The translations under genes were made by a program, and so were the position numbers. Positions 45,601-59,700 of a stretch of 64,000 bases of DNA are shown here, piece by piece (within the stretch, counting starts at the first letter, position 1; every line of letters starts with the position of its first letter). The notes beneath the pieces were generated by a model. The model was not told where the DNA came from. It ran no database searches and worked only from the letters and a program-made list of their open reading frames with translations. This DNA comes from Gavia stellata (taxonomy: Eukaryota; Chordata; Aves; Gaviiformes; Gaviidae), in the NCBI RefSeq assembly GCF_030936135.1, contig NC_082637.1:2976001-3040000 (forward strand). Direction: 5' to 3'.

Positions 45601-47555
45601 AAATCAAGCGCCTCATTATTACTTACAGCTGCTTGCGGGGGTCTTGCTCTGAGCCCATTGTTTCAAGACGACACGTAGATGCAGTGAAAATAGATGCGAG
45701 CACACACACACAGAAATAAAATGTTTTAAACTGGGTGAGAAATCAAGGGATAGAAGAGACTTTCCAAGCAGCGTGAATAAACGCAGCCCAGAGATCTCTA
45801 GCAAAACAGAAAGGTTATTTTTCTTGAGACTAAAGGATCAGTGCTGCTACATTTTTCAGCCACTTTCTTGTTTTCTTTCTCCGATGTCCCCGAGACGATG
45901 TCAAAGCACAGGGCTGGCAGTGCAGCCGGACACCCGGCCCTGTGTCTCCAGAGTCTCAGTGCTGGGGCAGTCGGCCGGCCCTGCCGTGGGGCAGAGCCCA
46001 GAGCAGCCCCATGGCCCCTCCGCTGCCCCAAACCCTCCCTGCCCACAAGTTTTGACAGCGTTTTCCCCACCAGTGAAGCGCATCCAGGCACTGGCCAGGC
46101 TCCCCAACGGTCAGCAAAGCTTCGTCCTTCTTGTCGCTCCCTTTTTGGTATGGGCAGACCCCATCTTCCCCATCAGCAGATAGAAATCTTGGCAGCAGCA
46201 AATATTTTGCAGACCAAAACTCACTTTCTGTGTTCAGTGCAGCAAGTTTCCACGTTTGCAGTTCCAACACCTTCCCCTCATGCGTCTTTCGCCGGTGAAG
46301 CCAAGTGCCATCTGATCTTTACAGCTTGCCAGAGGAGTTTCCTGTGCTGCCTGGTTATCCCTCAGCAGGTCTCAGCCCTGCTCCTGGAAGAAAAGAGGAG
46401 ATGGATTCGTTTGATACAGCATCACTTATGCCCTGCCTATGTAATGGTTTGTTGAAGGTTAACCATGAGCAAAACTGTGACCTTTTGGAGGCTCATTAGT
46501 TATCCCCTCCAAAAGCATGCATCATTACCAGCATTTTTCAGATGGTTAATTTTTCCTTTTCAATTTGTAATACACAGAAAACTATAACTCTTCTTTCCCC
46601 TTTGTTGTTTTTTCATTTTAATCTGTCTGAAAATGTTAGAGTGATTTACAGAAGGCAAAGATTCAACAGCACACTATGTCTCTGACTGCCCATTTAAACT
46701 GCATCGCAAGGAAAGCACGGTAGTGGCCTGTGAGGGTATGAACCCTCCCTGCCAGCTGAGAGCAGATAGGGTGACAGAATTTTTCCACTTATAACAACCA
46801 AAATTGCTTGGGCAAACAAGGCTGTGCCACCCTGGCCAGTTTTGCAAAGAGCCTTAAAAACCGGCTGCGAGGGTGGGACACCCCCTGAATTCAGGGTCCC
46901 ACAGCAAACCTCAGCAGCAGCCCGGGGATGCCGCTGGCTCCGTGCCTGCAGTCGCTGGGAGCTGCCAAGCCCTTCCTTCATGCAGCAAACCACACCATTT
47001 TAGTGCATTTATAAAGAGAGATGCTCTGGCGTTGCACAGCCTGGGGTGCACAAGCAGCTAACGACAGGGCTCGTTTCTCCTCCGGTGTGCCGGGGGAAGG
47101 AGGAGAATATCCTCATTAAGATGGATGAGCCATGTCGTTAGCTGCAGGGATTTGCCATCTATCAGCAGTGCCTGCGACCGCAGCTCAGGTGCCCAGCTCT
47201 GCCAAGAGCCGCTCGGCACGGGCAGTTGTCCCCCTGCTTCTCCGGCAGCTTTGCCGGCAATGAACGCAGGGGTGGGAAGACCAGGTGGGGAAAATAGGAA
47301 CTGACTTCATCTCTCACCATGTCCTTTGTAAGGATGTGCTCGGCACCCAGATGCCACAAAAACACTTTCCCTCTCGGTCCAAGTTTAGCAGCTACTCCAT
47401 TCAGAGGCACGAGCCAGCTTGCAGCCTCCCAGCTTTGCTCTTTCCTCCAGGAGGTCGTGATTTCACAGACCCAAGAAATTCTCCATGCAAAAACATGCTA
47501 CAAGATGGACATAGGATCCTATGGTCCTCTTTGAAAGTACAGCTGAATAGATAAA

Positions 47556-47576
47556 CATATATATATAAAAATATAT
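47556..47576. repeat. (AT)n microsatellite
   Basis: Alternating AT run with one short A interruption, about 21 bp. Confidence 0.8.
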
Positions 47577-49213
47577 GAATGATAAAATTTAAGTTGTGGG
47601 TTTTTTCACCACCTATTAATATGAAAAGACTTTATGACACCCTTGGCTTTAAGAAGCTGGAACAAATGAACAAGCAAGGTGATCAACAGCAGCGAGTTGC
47701 GGTGTCTCAGAAGCATAACCCCGTATTTCAAAGCCTCCCTGTGCTAACATGTGCTCCCCTGAGCGATGGAGGAACCTCGTACCAAGGTGCACTGGCTTTT
47801 AAAGAAAAGAAAAGCAGCAGAGGAACCTGCTGGCACCACGGCAGACGCCTCACCCAACTGCGGGCAATGGCATAATGGGCAAATACCAACATGTGCTGGG
47901 GACGAGGATGCAGATTTAGCCAGAGGCACGGAGGATCCCAATATCTGGGGGAGTTTCCTGACAAAATGTCATTTTCCAGTGGCAAGTCACCACGCTGGGG
48001 TGGCCATGGGTAAGGGTCCGCCTCTTGTAGACAGTCCAGTTAGGAAAAGACAGTTCAAAGCCCTCAAAGCACTTCAAGTTTTCTAGATAAAACACTATGA
48101 TTTTTCATCTGCAATTAATTCGTTTAGAAACAGAATTGAACAAAAGGCACGAAGCGTTAGGAAATGACTGGATTTTTTTTTCAGATGATCAGCTCACTGA
48201 AGCTTTCAGCCTACCATGTCTCTCTGCTGATGTGTATGAATCTCAAAGGAGCAAGGACACCCGCTCCTGCCCAGCGCCTGCCCCGCTCCCAAACACCCCC
48301 GACGCCTCATTTTGCTGCACCCCCTCTTTGCCTTCTGAAGCCAGGGAGACCTGCAGGGACCAGCCCAGCTGCATGACAAGGGCTGTGACCTTGCATGGGG
48401 ATGTCCCAGATTAGACACTAGTCCCAGTGCTGCAGAGGGAAGGGAAAAAAAAATTACCGTGGATCTGCTCCCGTTGTGTTCTCCATGCCAGATTAATGCC
48501 TCTGTTATAGCCCTTAATCACCAGAGCTGCTCCATTAACCCGACAGTGGATTCACAGCCTGGTCCTTCACTCTGCACTCCCCAAGCATCGGGCATTGCTG
48601 GCGGTACCCTCCTGCTCTCTGGCAGAAGTTACCCAGAGTAACGATAGGGAAAACATGAAATGCCGAGCTTTGTTTCGGTTTGCAACCATCAATCGTTAAA
48701 GGTGGAAGAGAACCATAATGTTTCAAGCCAGCACGGAGCAGCTATTCGAAGAGGGATCCAGTTAATGGTTAAAATAAAGACATACGGACCATATGATGGC
48801 AGAGAGGGATGTAGGCAGGGCAGGGATACCCTCCGAAGAGCATCTGCCAGCAGTTACCGAGCAGTTTGGCAAACACTGCTTGCTCCTGTAGTTGGAAGCA
48901 AAAATAATTACAGCCTCTCTTCAATTCAGCAATTATCTAATGCTGGCTTTTGCATGCAAGGATTGAACAGAGAAAGCTGCTCTTGCTATGAAGAAGCGGG
49001 GCAAGCCAGAGAGGTGCCTTGGTCCATAGTCACAGGAGGGGTAAAAAAAAGGATGAGAAACAAGGAGTGAAGGGGAAAAGGAAGGTAAATAAATCCCAAG
49101 GCTCTGCAAGGACAGCAGGAAAGACCACCCTGTGCAGGAAGGTTACCCCTGCGTTACAACCCAGCTGCATGGCCGTGGAAAGGGAACACACGTTGCTTAA
49201 ACCCCAAGAAGGC

Positions 49214-49224
49214 GGGGGGGGGGG
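49214..49224. repeat. Poly-G run (11 G)
   Basis: Eleven consecutive G, a mutation-prone tract. Nothing functional is visible around it. Confidence 0.85.
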
Positions 49225-52200
49225 TCTGACGACCACGGGAAGGTTTAAGGGCAGGCTGGGACCTGATGAGCAACTAGGGGGCTGCAAGAGGTACATCTGG
49301 CTGCAGCAAAAATGGAGCTTTTCCACTTGTGACTAACCTGGGTTTCCTAAGCCTGCACTGAAGACCTCAGTCTCTGCACGGGTCTCCTGGATGTCTGAGG
49401 AGGAAAAAAACCCAAGAAAAGTAGCAAAAGGGAACTCTGTGAAATAGCGCTTGGGTCAATATGCTTTGACAAGGTGCCACGTTGGGTTTGAGATCCATCT
49501 CTGTACCATCTCCTCCGCCTCACCACCCAGAACCCACCACATTTCTCATCTTTTTCACACTATGAGCCAAACTCCACAGGGTTTGCTGAGACCAGGTAGG
49601 GCTGGGCAGGACACAGTGCTAGCTCCCATGCTGAGCTTCTTGGCTTACTCTAGATGCAATGGAAGGAAACCAAGTTTTGCTTCGTCAGCTTAATTATTAA
49701 TAATTAGTACGGTTCTAGAAGCACTGAAAGGGAAAATGCGATACGTAAGACTAAAAGGGAAGAAAGAGCCCTATTTCATCTCACGAGCAAAGCAACGGCC
49801 TTCGCGGTACCCCTGGCTACATCTCAGTCCCCAGCTGAGTAATGACCCTGCAGCGTCTTCTGCAATTAGAAAGGCTGAGGCAGAATCACCCCTAAAAGGA
49901 TGGCAAGCCGTGTTCCTGTCCTCGCTCTTGTGGCTGGGTCCCTCTCGCTGAACCATCCCAGGAAAAGCTGCTGGTGAATACGTGGAGATGCACCACGGCT
50001 GAGGGACCAGCAGGCAACATGCTCCCATGGGACTGACTGCCATCTCTGTTTGTCCTTCTTATCTCTGCCTCTTCCTGCCAAGACAACAGCCAACCCAAAG
50101 GATCAGGCTGACCAGCCTTTCCTGAAAGGCTCCAGGAGTTATTTTTCTAGCGCTCTCCGTTATCCAAATCAGACATCACTTCTGATGGGTTATTTCATTA
50201 GAAGCACTAAAGAAATGAAGTAAAGCATGCACACAGTCTGGGTGCTGCTCCCGAGTTATGCGAACAGCTAATGCCTGGAAACTGCAGCGGGGGAACAACC
50301 ATCAGACTATTTAAATGCGCATTTCCAACGAAGGGCTGGATCCTGGGGCAGTACTGCAGCTAACCTAGGGGGAATTTCAGGATGCCAGCCCCATCATCAG
50401 CAATCCCAGTTTTTCCTCTCTTCTTGGTTCTCCAAGTCTATTGTAATAAAAAAGTATTATTTCAGTGGCCTAATGAAAATAGCTGCTGAGACCAATAGCG
50501 GTCATAAAGCCAGCAGCGATGCAATTTGGCTGCAGATGATGGAAAATGTGGTCTATTTTCATGAAACTACGAACCAGAGTCCCAGGGGTTTTTCATCTGA
50601 CGAGGCCAGGATCTGCCACCCACTTGAAAAGCCGAATTCAATGGGAGCTTCAGGGCAAACTGCAGCAGAACACAGCCTACAAAGTCACAGGTCCTGACAC
50701 ACAACAGAGGGTCAGGAGCAGAAAGTGATAAAACTTGTGGTTACAACAAGATGATGTGCAGGGAGAATACATCTGACTTGTTTATACCGGTGAAGTCACC
50801 CCAATCTTTTGTTTGTGTGCTCGACAGAGGGTTTTGCTGAGGTGCTGGAAGACGGTAAAACACAAAGGGACAATAGTTTTAAGGGATTTGAGTGCTAACT
50901 TTATTCCCATCCCCTTTACCACCTCCTATCTACCCTAGTTTTACAGCTAGGAAAGCTTTGAGGTACTTTCAGAAAGCATATACCAAAAATTTTCTCTGTT
51001 GGAAAATTCTCCTGGTCTGCAGACCATAAATCCTGTTGGTTTAATAAATATGTGTGAGGTCAAAGTCATCGTTCAAACCTGCAGCTCAGCCAGAGAGAAG
51101 GGTCAGGAGCTCCCGCGATGCCCTGCAGAGCCCATGCTCCCACCAGCCTGCCCTCCAGTCTCCTGGGCACGGAGAGACAACCGAGGAAGGGATGCAGTTG
51201 CTAATACGGAGAATTATACAATAAAATTCCCAAGAAACATTGTGTGTGTAAGAATAATGCAGGAAATGTAGAGACCTGTTCCCTCTTTATGAACACTGAA
51301 CATACTTTACAGTTTCAATTTACCTTTGACTCGTTTTTTCACTGAGGGTAGCATATCTGTTTCACTGTTTGCACAGCATATCACCCCTGAGATTTTATGA
51401 TCGGGACCCCTTGCACCATACAATGCAAGGACGAGGGAATGAAGAAATTTTCTTTTATTCTTCCATTCTTTCTCTCTCCCCCCCGTACCACCCCGTGCAA
51501 GGAAAGCATTTGCTCTCGCGTTGCTGCTGCGATTTGCACTGACCTTTCTGCTCCCTTCACTCCTCCAAAGGCTCGGGGGGCTCTGGGTGCCCTCGCATGG
51601 GCTCTCCGCTGCCATCTCCCAGCATAAGACCCAACCACGAGGTTGTGATAAGCTTTTCCTTTTCACCGAACCTGCTCCAAGTGGCGGCAATCTCTCTAGC
51701 TGGATTAATTCATTAAAGCTCAAGTGTCATAACAAGATGTCTGTTATTAACAGAGCACCACAGGTGCTAATTAAAGGAGGATAACAGCAATCTCTCACTT
51801 GAACACCTTGTAAAGGGCCTGATCCTGCAAACCATTACATCTCAACAGCCTTTTCGACTGGGCCCAAGATTAAACACTGTGCTGCAAAGCAGGAGGGGTC
51901 TAGCAGGGGCTGTGTTCATCGTACGGGCTTAGCTTATTGATTCCTGTATCAGGTAGATGTGGCCAGGAGCATGATGCGATTCATTTTTTTGTTCCCTCTC
52001 TTCAGCCCAGCATCCCTCCCCGCTTCAGCAAAAGCCTTTTAAACGTCCTTTATCTCTGCCTCGCCGCTCCTCGCGCTGCAGCAGCATCATCCCCGCTGTG
52101 CACGGTGGAGGCCATCTCCGAGCAGGAGAAGCCGGGCAGCAGAGACCCTGCGGCAGAGGGTGCAGCTGACCGAGACCGGGGAGTTTGGTGCCTGCTGCTC

Positions 52201-53695
52201 CCGTGATGGACTTGCACATTTTTAGGAAATCTCTCCAAGCTTTAGTCACAGTAACGGAGTTACTGAAGCAGAGGGAAATATGGGCAAGTCTCCTCGAGCT
52301 CTTAGCTCCCAGGCCAGCGGCTGCTTCAAGGCTGAAACTTAATTAGTCCTTCCCATCAATAAACATGGGCTCCTGGTGCTCAGTTCTGCAGGAACGTCCC
52401 GCAGAGAGCCCCAGAGAGGGTCACTCTTCACGGCTGAACACAGGTAAAGGCAACGCTTCTGCTCTTGTCTTGGCAAATAGCCTCTTCCCTTCCCTCCTGC
52501 AGCTCAAACCATAAACTACAGGATCTAGTCCTTTGCTTTGCAACCTCCTGCACATCCCAGGAATACGAGGTTTCTATCACAGAGTTGGGGGGCCTCATGC
52601 CCTGCCAGTCCTGAGACCCTCCACATGCCCCAATGCCTACGGGCTGTGCTCTGCACCAGTTGCACACTGGGCACCCCAGGAGAAGCAAGCATGCCAGGAG
52701 AATAGATCTGGCAGATGGGATCCCAGGGAAACGGGGGGCAAGAACCCACCCCAGCAAAACCAGTCCGATCTCAGAGGAATGAGTTGTTCCCCAAACCTCA
52801 TGATGAATACAGCCAACGACAGGAACCGCTCAGCCTTTGAAGGACGCTGAAGAACAAGCGATGTTCTTGTGCTGTGTGTCCTCAGCTACCCTGCCCTAGT
52901 ACCCCTGAAAGCTTCACAAGCCTGGGCACAGACACTGGCAAGCACTTGGACCTGTCTAAAAGCCAGCTGCAAAGTCAGAGGACTGCTGTTGTGTGCTCCT
53001 CTGAGTAAAGCCCTTGCTAATTATCACTGGCAGAGTCCTCCCGCCGGGGAGAATCAGACCTTCTTACACCAGAGCTGCTTATAGCAAAGAGTCAGCGATT
53101 ACTACAGTCAAATCGATGAGTGCACTCCAGGTTTCTGAACATGGGTTTTATCCTCCCAGCTTCACTAGACCTGCCAATGCATGGCACATCAGGTACCCTG
53201 GGTGATCTGAAGTAATCTGTTTTTCATGAAGAGCTTTTTTCCTTTGAGACCTATCATGCCCTGACAACCCAGCTGTACCAAACAATAGCCATGCAACCTG
53301 CTCAGGAGCAGATCATCTACTTATTTCCCCCAAAATAGTACTTATCAGATGCCTTTAATACCAGGATCCAAACGGAAATCCATTGAGAAGATGAGCTGAG
53401 CTGCCACCACCAAAAGGCCAAAAGTAGCACTCCCCAGAAGGAAGGCGAAATCTCCGTGAGCCTGTGAGAAAAGCTAGAGGGAGAAGGCAAAACCAAAGGG
53501 AAGAAGCACAAAAGTGGCCCCACAGTCCTGGCTTGAACAGTAGCAACACACAATTTTCCCATGCATACCACTGTACCATGAGCAGCATCACTCAGCACTG
53601 CAAAGCCACCTCTGCTGCCCAAACCTCTCGCAGGAAAATAGGAATTTTCCTCCTTAACAGCTAGGGCACTTGTGGCCAGGCCAAATTACACTCAG

Positions 53696-53711
53696 AAAAA
53701 AAAAAAAAAAA
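53696..53711. repeat. Poly-A homopolymer (16 A)
   Basis: Sixteen A followed by GAAAAATC. No retroelement body is recognised next to it. Confidence 0.85.
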
Positions 53712-56700
53712 GAAAAATCAGACAACGCTCATTAGTTCACACGAAGAACAGAAAACAATGAAGAACTTGCTGACACTCGCAGAGATTTTAAGCAGTGCAG
53801 GAAAGCCACCCAGCTGCCCCCGGCCAGACAGCCGGTTTTGGTAGATCAGCCATGGCAGTGGGCTGCGAGTGGCTGAACACAGGTGAGACGTGGGGAAAGG
53901 TCTCATTTCCCAGCGGGACCCAGCACATGAAACCACTCTGGGCTTGGCGGTCTGCAGCCAGACAGCAACCAGACAGTGCCTTGAACAAACATGGTTCAGT
54001 ACATGTGCCCCGCAGCCAATGCACCCTCTCCCGCCAGCCTAAATAAATTTGTTTGACATGGGATTAAGCTGGAAAAGCCCAGCTCCATCTCTATGAAGGC
54101 ATTCGCCTGTGTCAAGCTGTCCATGACAGACAGACATACATCATAGCCGGCGTATTTTGCTGCACCTGTAGCCTCCATCCTGCTCCCTCTTCAGCCCTAG
54201 TCCTGCCAGCCGCAGTTTTCATGCCGCACGGGCTTTTAATGGCTGACAACACATTGATTTAAAACCAGCAGAATTATTTCCGTTACCTAAATAAAGCAAT
54301 TCCTAGAATGGATGACTCGGAAGCCTCTCCCCTAGCCATAAATCAGAGCAGAAACACGATACCTCATCGGGGCAAATCACTTTGCCTTTTTGGTTTGGCA
54401 CCTACAGTCTTTTCTTCTAGAAAACAGATGAGAAGATCTGCTCTCTGCCAGCACTTTGCCGGAGAGCTGGGCCTTTGCTCCCCAGGACGCCGTGGGTCAG
54501 GACTTTGCCTGTGTTATCACTGGAGGGGCTGGACCAAGATAAGCAAAAGCAGGATGGTTATTAAAAAAAATAATTTAAAAAATATAGAAACAGCCCTTAG
54601 AGGTTTTTTTTATTGTGACTGAGGAGCCCACATCAGGAATTTGCCTCAAAGGAGGTATGTGCAGCATGTGCTAGCAGGCAGAAAGACAGCAGAGAGACTC
54701 CTTAGAGTCACCCCTACCCTCCACGGGCCCCAAGAGGTACCTCTGTGAGCAGAGAGCCTGATGTCCTCTCAAAACACTGCACTGGGATCTCGCAAAAGTG
54801 CTTGCACTTGTGTCTCTCGGAGATTAACTTCCCCCTTAATCCCTCTGCCCACTGACAAATCTCATCCAGTTTATTTTGGGGTCCGGGGCTGGACAGCTTG
54901 CAGATCTGCATGCTCAGCTTGGGAAAACAACGAAGACAGGCTTTAGGGAGAGGAAAAAAACCCCTGCATTTGTCTGCAGAAACCACTTTGTAAAAGGTTT
55001 CCACCCCCACTCCTCCCACTGCAGTCCCGCAGCGATGGCCCCACGCTGCTGCAGCCCCAACACAGCAAGAGAGACGCTCCCCCAGCAAGTGAGAGAGGAA
55101 AGGGGGTAAAACTACACGATGCGGAGACTTGCCCAGTGCTCCAGCCAGAAACATCCCCCCAATGCCCCTCTCTCCTCCCAGGTGGCATCACCGGGGGCTT
55201 GGGGGAGCTGCACCTCCAGCCACATGCTCTCGCCTCCATTGTCCTCCAGAGGAGCGAGCGATCAGAAACATCCATCTACGAACAACCCTCTGGGAGGGCG
55301 ACGGCAGCCTTTGCCGAACCGACGGTCCCCCGAGGCTGCCGGACAGAGAGGCACGGCTGCTGAGCGCAGCCAGGCTGAGTACACAGAGAACATGACCTGT
55401 AACCCATCATAAAGAGCACAGGCTGTTCAAACCTTAAGGAGAATTAATCACACGTCCAGGAGACTGTCCAGACACGGTATTTCACCCTAAGCTCTGAGAT
55501 ATTTGGCCGCTGTTGAGGAGTCAGTGATCGATCCAAGAGTACGGGGGTTTAGGCAGCAACATCTCCTGGGAGATGTTCCTCTTCAAGGGCAGGCTTGAGC
55601 CATGTTTCAATCCCAAACTGTGTCACCGCTCCTACAAACACAAGCCCTCGCTCATGGTCAGGGTTCCGTGGTGCACGCCTCTGCCCCGCATTATCTCCCA
55701 GTACAATCAAAAGGGCAGCCCCCCCTGACCACACATCCAGCTCGCCTGCCCCCATACACCCCATTGCCTGGGGAGCAAGGCAGGTCCTTCCTGACGATGG
55801 AGACAGCCTCCCAAACTTCAGTCCTTTCCTTGGTCTGACTCCCTGAAGAGCAGGGCCATAAGGTCCCACACCTGCAAAGGGATGCTGGAGACCAGGAATC
55901 CCACACTAACAACTTCACATGGCAAAGCTCCCCCTCTTCTACTCTGGGAAAAAAGTCTCTGCTGTTGTAATGCTTCCCAGCCTCATGATTTTGGGAGACC
56001 ATGGTGTGTAGTCATGGGATGCCAGCAGCCAGCAAAGCTGAAAGCCAGTAGCAGTGCAAGAAATGTGCCGGCATTGTCAAAAATAATGCGGAAGATTTTC
56101 TAGAGATTTAAAACAAAAATGTTCTAAGTTCTGGTCCTAAAACAGCCCCAGCAAAACCAAAACACACTACCAGTGACTTTTAGCCATCCAGATAATAGAT
56201 GGGGAATAAAAGGCTTTGCTGGACCACTGCTAAAGCTTGCTCTCAGTATAATCACCTACTTCTGTAATGAGATTACGTGGATTAGCTGTATTTTAAGGGA
56301 ACGTCAGTGAACTGGACAGCCTTTCTAGGCAGGTTTTTAGTGCTACGCAGAATAATACTGGAAAGACATCAAACCAGGCAGCTATTTTTAGAAAGCATTC
56401 CTCTAAATAACCTAGGTGGAGAGAGATCGCAAGGCAACAGAGGTGTGTTAATGCAGGCAGTAGATGAATGAATCAATGTTGCAGAGAAAAACAGATTCAT
56501 CCCTGGTTTCTCTTGGCCAAGTTGCACAAGAAATTAATTCAGCTGGACCCGAGCTTGCATTCCTCCAATGCTCTGTTGTGAAATGGACTCAAACGTTGGA
56601 GATAATGAGCAACACAGGACACTGCCGAGAGAGAATGATCCAGGATGAATGCACTGTGGTTTGTGCCTGGTGCCCTTGGGGCACCTACGCTTCCCCACCC

Positions 56701-59700
56701 CGCAGCCCTACGGAGGGGACAAGCCCCAAGTCCTCTACCTGGCTGCAGCCAGGGCATGTCCCTGGGAAGGCGTCCCCCAACCGAGTCTGAAATTAGACTT
56801 CATCATCATCATGGCATCCTTCACCACGTGGGATGCAGCAGCTATGTCCCACGCAGAGAGCGGGGGTAGCAGTTGAGCAAGGTGCGGACAGACAGGCGTA
56901 CGCCCAGAGCTTGGATGGACAGGTCTGCTTTATATTCATTGTACTCTTGCTCAGAAATCCCAGCACTCATGTACTCGCTCTCATTTTCTCCTAACTGTCC
57001 TCAGGATTTAAGAGGGACTCTCAGAGAATCCGTTTTTTCCATTGCTTTTTGTCCTTGGAGCTTCCTCCTGCAAAATACCCAGCAACTTCAAAAATAAACT
57101 GGACACTGCACTGTCCAAAGTCCTTTACTCTTCTTTTCCAGGACGGATCCAAGCTAGAGCCTTGGGGACTGAAGCCTGGACATTTTGCTTCCCATGTTCT
57201 ATCCAGCTGCATCCCTGCACCTTCTCTCTCATTGTGACTCAGCCAGGGCTCCTGAATAAAACCCAATTAGGGATTAAACATCAGAGCAGCAGAGCAAAAG
57301 GATGGCCCCTACCCCAGGCAGCTCACAGCCTGGGATCTTTAGCTCCCACCCTGGTGAAGTGACAAAAATAACCCATTAAAAAGTCACTTTAATTGCCTGG
57401 CGAGTGGTTTGCACAAACTCCAGCTAATGCTTGAGGTTAAAAATGAATTAAGCCTTAAATAGCAAATTCTCTTCCATTCCTCTCACTTTTACCCTTCAAT
57501 TTTAATGGGGTCGTGGTGAGGGGGAAACAGATCCAGCCAGTCCTCCAGCTCTCACACCCAGCTCCTCTGCAACAAGGACCAGGCTCAGTGCTGCTGGGTT
57601 TGCTCCGCCACGGGCTCCCATTGCGGGCACTCAATCTGTTTTGGGACACACCACCCAGGCTGCTGCCTAGATGCAATTAAGACAGTTACGAAGTTGATAT
57701 TCTTCATGCCAGAAGTGGTCTTCACCACGATGAGAAAATTGAGAGGGTACAACCGTGCACTGTGGTCCTCCAGAGCCCTGGGAAGACCTGCTCCATCCCA
57801 CATGGGGCTTGTGCTTCTCTGACATTGCTCAGCACTTCGTGTCCAAGTTGACTGCTACTCAGGAAGCTAAATCTTCCACCACTACAATTTTGTTGAAAAA
57901 AAGATGCAAACAGAAGGTGAACGTATGCAGCAGAGCCCAAACAGCACCTCACAGGAGCAGAAGCAGAGCATTGCCTGCCTGCTGCCTGGCTATCGCTGCC
58001 TGCTACACGAGGGTCATCTGAACCGGGCACGATCCTGCTCCCCACCCAGACCTGGCTGACCAGAAGGGAGGAAGGAGTGAGACAGCAGCTCCACGGCAAA
58101 ACTGGGAGGCTGCTGAAGGTTTGGGCTGGTTTTCTGTGTTTTCAAATCTGATGCTTTAAACGTAGGACCAGAGCATCAGCCTGTGCTATGCTTCGTTGAG
58201 AGCAATGCAATTAGTCCTCTGCACCAGCTTGGGCTCTAGACCACCAGTGCCCAGCACATAGCCAAATATTGCTCTGAAACATCCCTCTGCTCTGCACAGG
58301 GCCGTAAAAGAGAGATCGGGATGGAGCAATTTCACAGCCTTAATCCATTTCTCGACTTTTGGCTCCAGTGGGCAGTAAGATACCCATTTTGCAAAAGGAA
58401 TCATGCCAAGAAAACCTGGCTGAGTGGTTTGGTTTGCAAGACTCAAGTCTCAGAGACTTAGGGGTTTTTTTCCATTTCAATATCTATTGCTCAAAAAATG
58501 CTTATGTTTCTAAAGCATTTTACAGATCTTACAGTACTTTGCTGGGATAAAGGAAAGCTGACAAACATATTACGGCAATAAGGATTATTTTTTCTGTCTG
58601 AGTAGTAGCAGGCACATAAGATTTATTCAGATAAAAGAGGCCAGCATAGGAGATGAGCTTATATTTCAGGATGTAAACCTAAGTCATAGGGAGATTTGGA
58701 GACTCCACGGGGAACGGCCACCCCGCATCCTCAACGGGGGAAGTCCTGCGTTAAAAGCAGCATCCCCATACCCCTCCCAGGGTGTGCAGGACTGTCTGAC
58801 CTCCTGAGCCTCACGGTACTGGTGAAATAAAATGGGTGAGATGAGCAAAAGTACTAACCCACACTCCTCCGTAGGGAAAAAGGAGAAGTTTTCTGAACTT
58901 TGCCATCACAGTTTTTCCCTAGCTGTTCAGCTACTGCATTAATCCTGCAACTGCTCCCGGGATCTGCTGAAACACACATTTTTGCGTACTGAAAAGATGT
59001 TGCAAGTATTATAATCAGAATTTCCTTCAAACTTCCTCCCTTTTTCCTAAACGCACTCTGCCCATTTTGCTGCATTTGAAGAACAGACAGCAATTAGCTT
59101 TCCAGCTCAGAGATATTTTTTTTTTCATCCCTAGACCCATCTTTATAACAGACGAGATCGTGGCATTTCTAATGCGTAAAGGAGACAAAGACTGTAAGAG
59201 CCTTTCCCGAATGCAGAATTGCATCTGCGCTCTCCAAACACACAAGATAATGAGGCCCTTCAAGTGCCGTGATCAAACTCCTTTCTACCAGCCCGATTAG
59301 CGCCGCTAACAATCTTGCTTGTGTCTCCGCCATCCTCACCCAGCTCAGCAAAGCGCTCTCTGCAGCATTTACACTTTGTTCATCAGTCGGTATTTACCAG
59401 AAATCTGAGGTCGCTTGTGCTGAGCTGTTCTGCCTGCTCACCTGCCTTAACGTCAGGGATGCAATCGCTAACCCAGGGCAAAACCCAGTGCCGAAGGGGA
59501 ACGCAGATGGCACAGACGTCTGTCGTGCCTAAAATCAAGCAGGTATTTTGGGAGCGGGTGCGGCCATCTCATTAGTCTCAGAATTTTTGTTTTCTTTTTA
59601 AATAAGCAGAATGAGCCCCTGTCTAATAACAAGAGCAGATAAGACTCAGGTGAAGCTGGAATGTGAGACAAGTTGAAAAGTCAGTAATATCAACCATTGA

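Noticed and set aside
55119..55412. Open frames and mild CpG enrichment near 55.2 kb as MAPK4 exon 1 or its promoter
   Set aside because: CpG density is modest and short, no CCAAT/GC-box cluster is present, and the overlapping frames in several registers have no family match.
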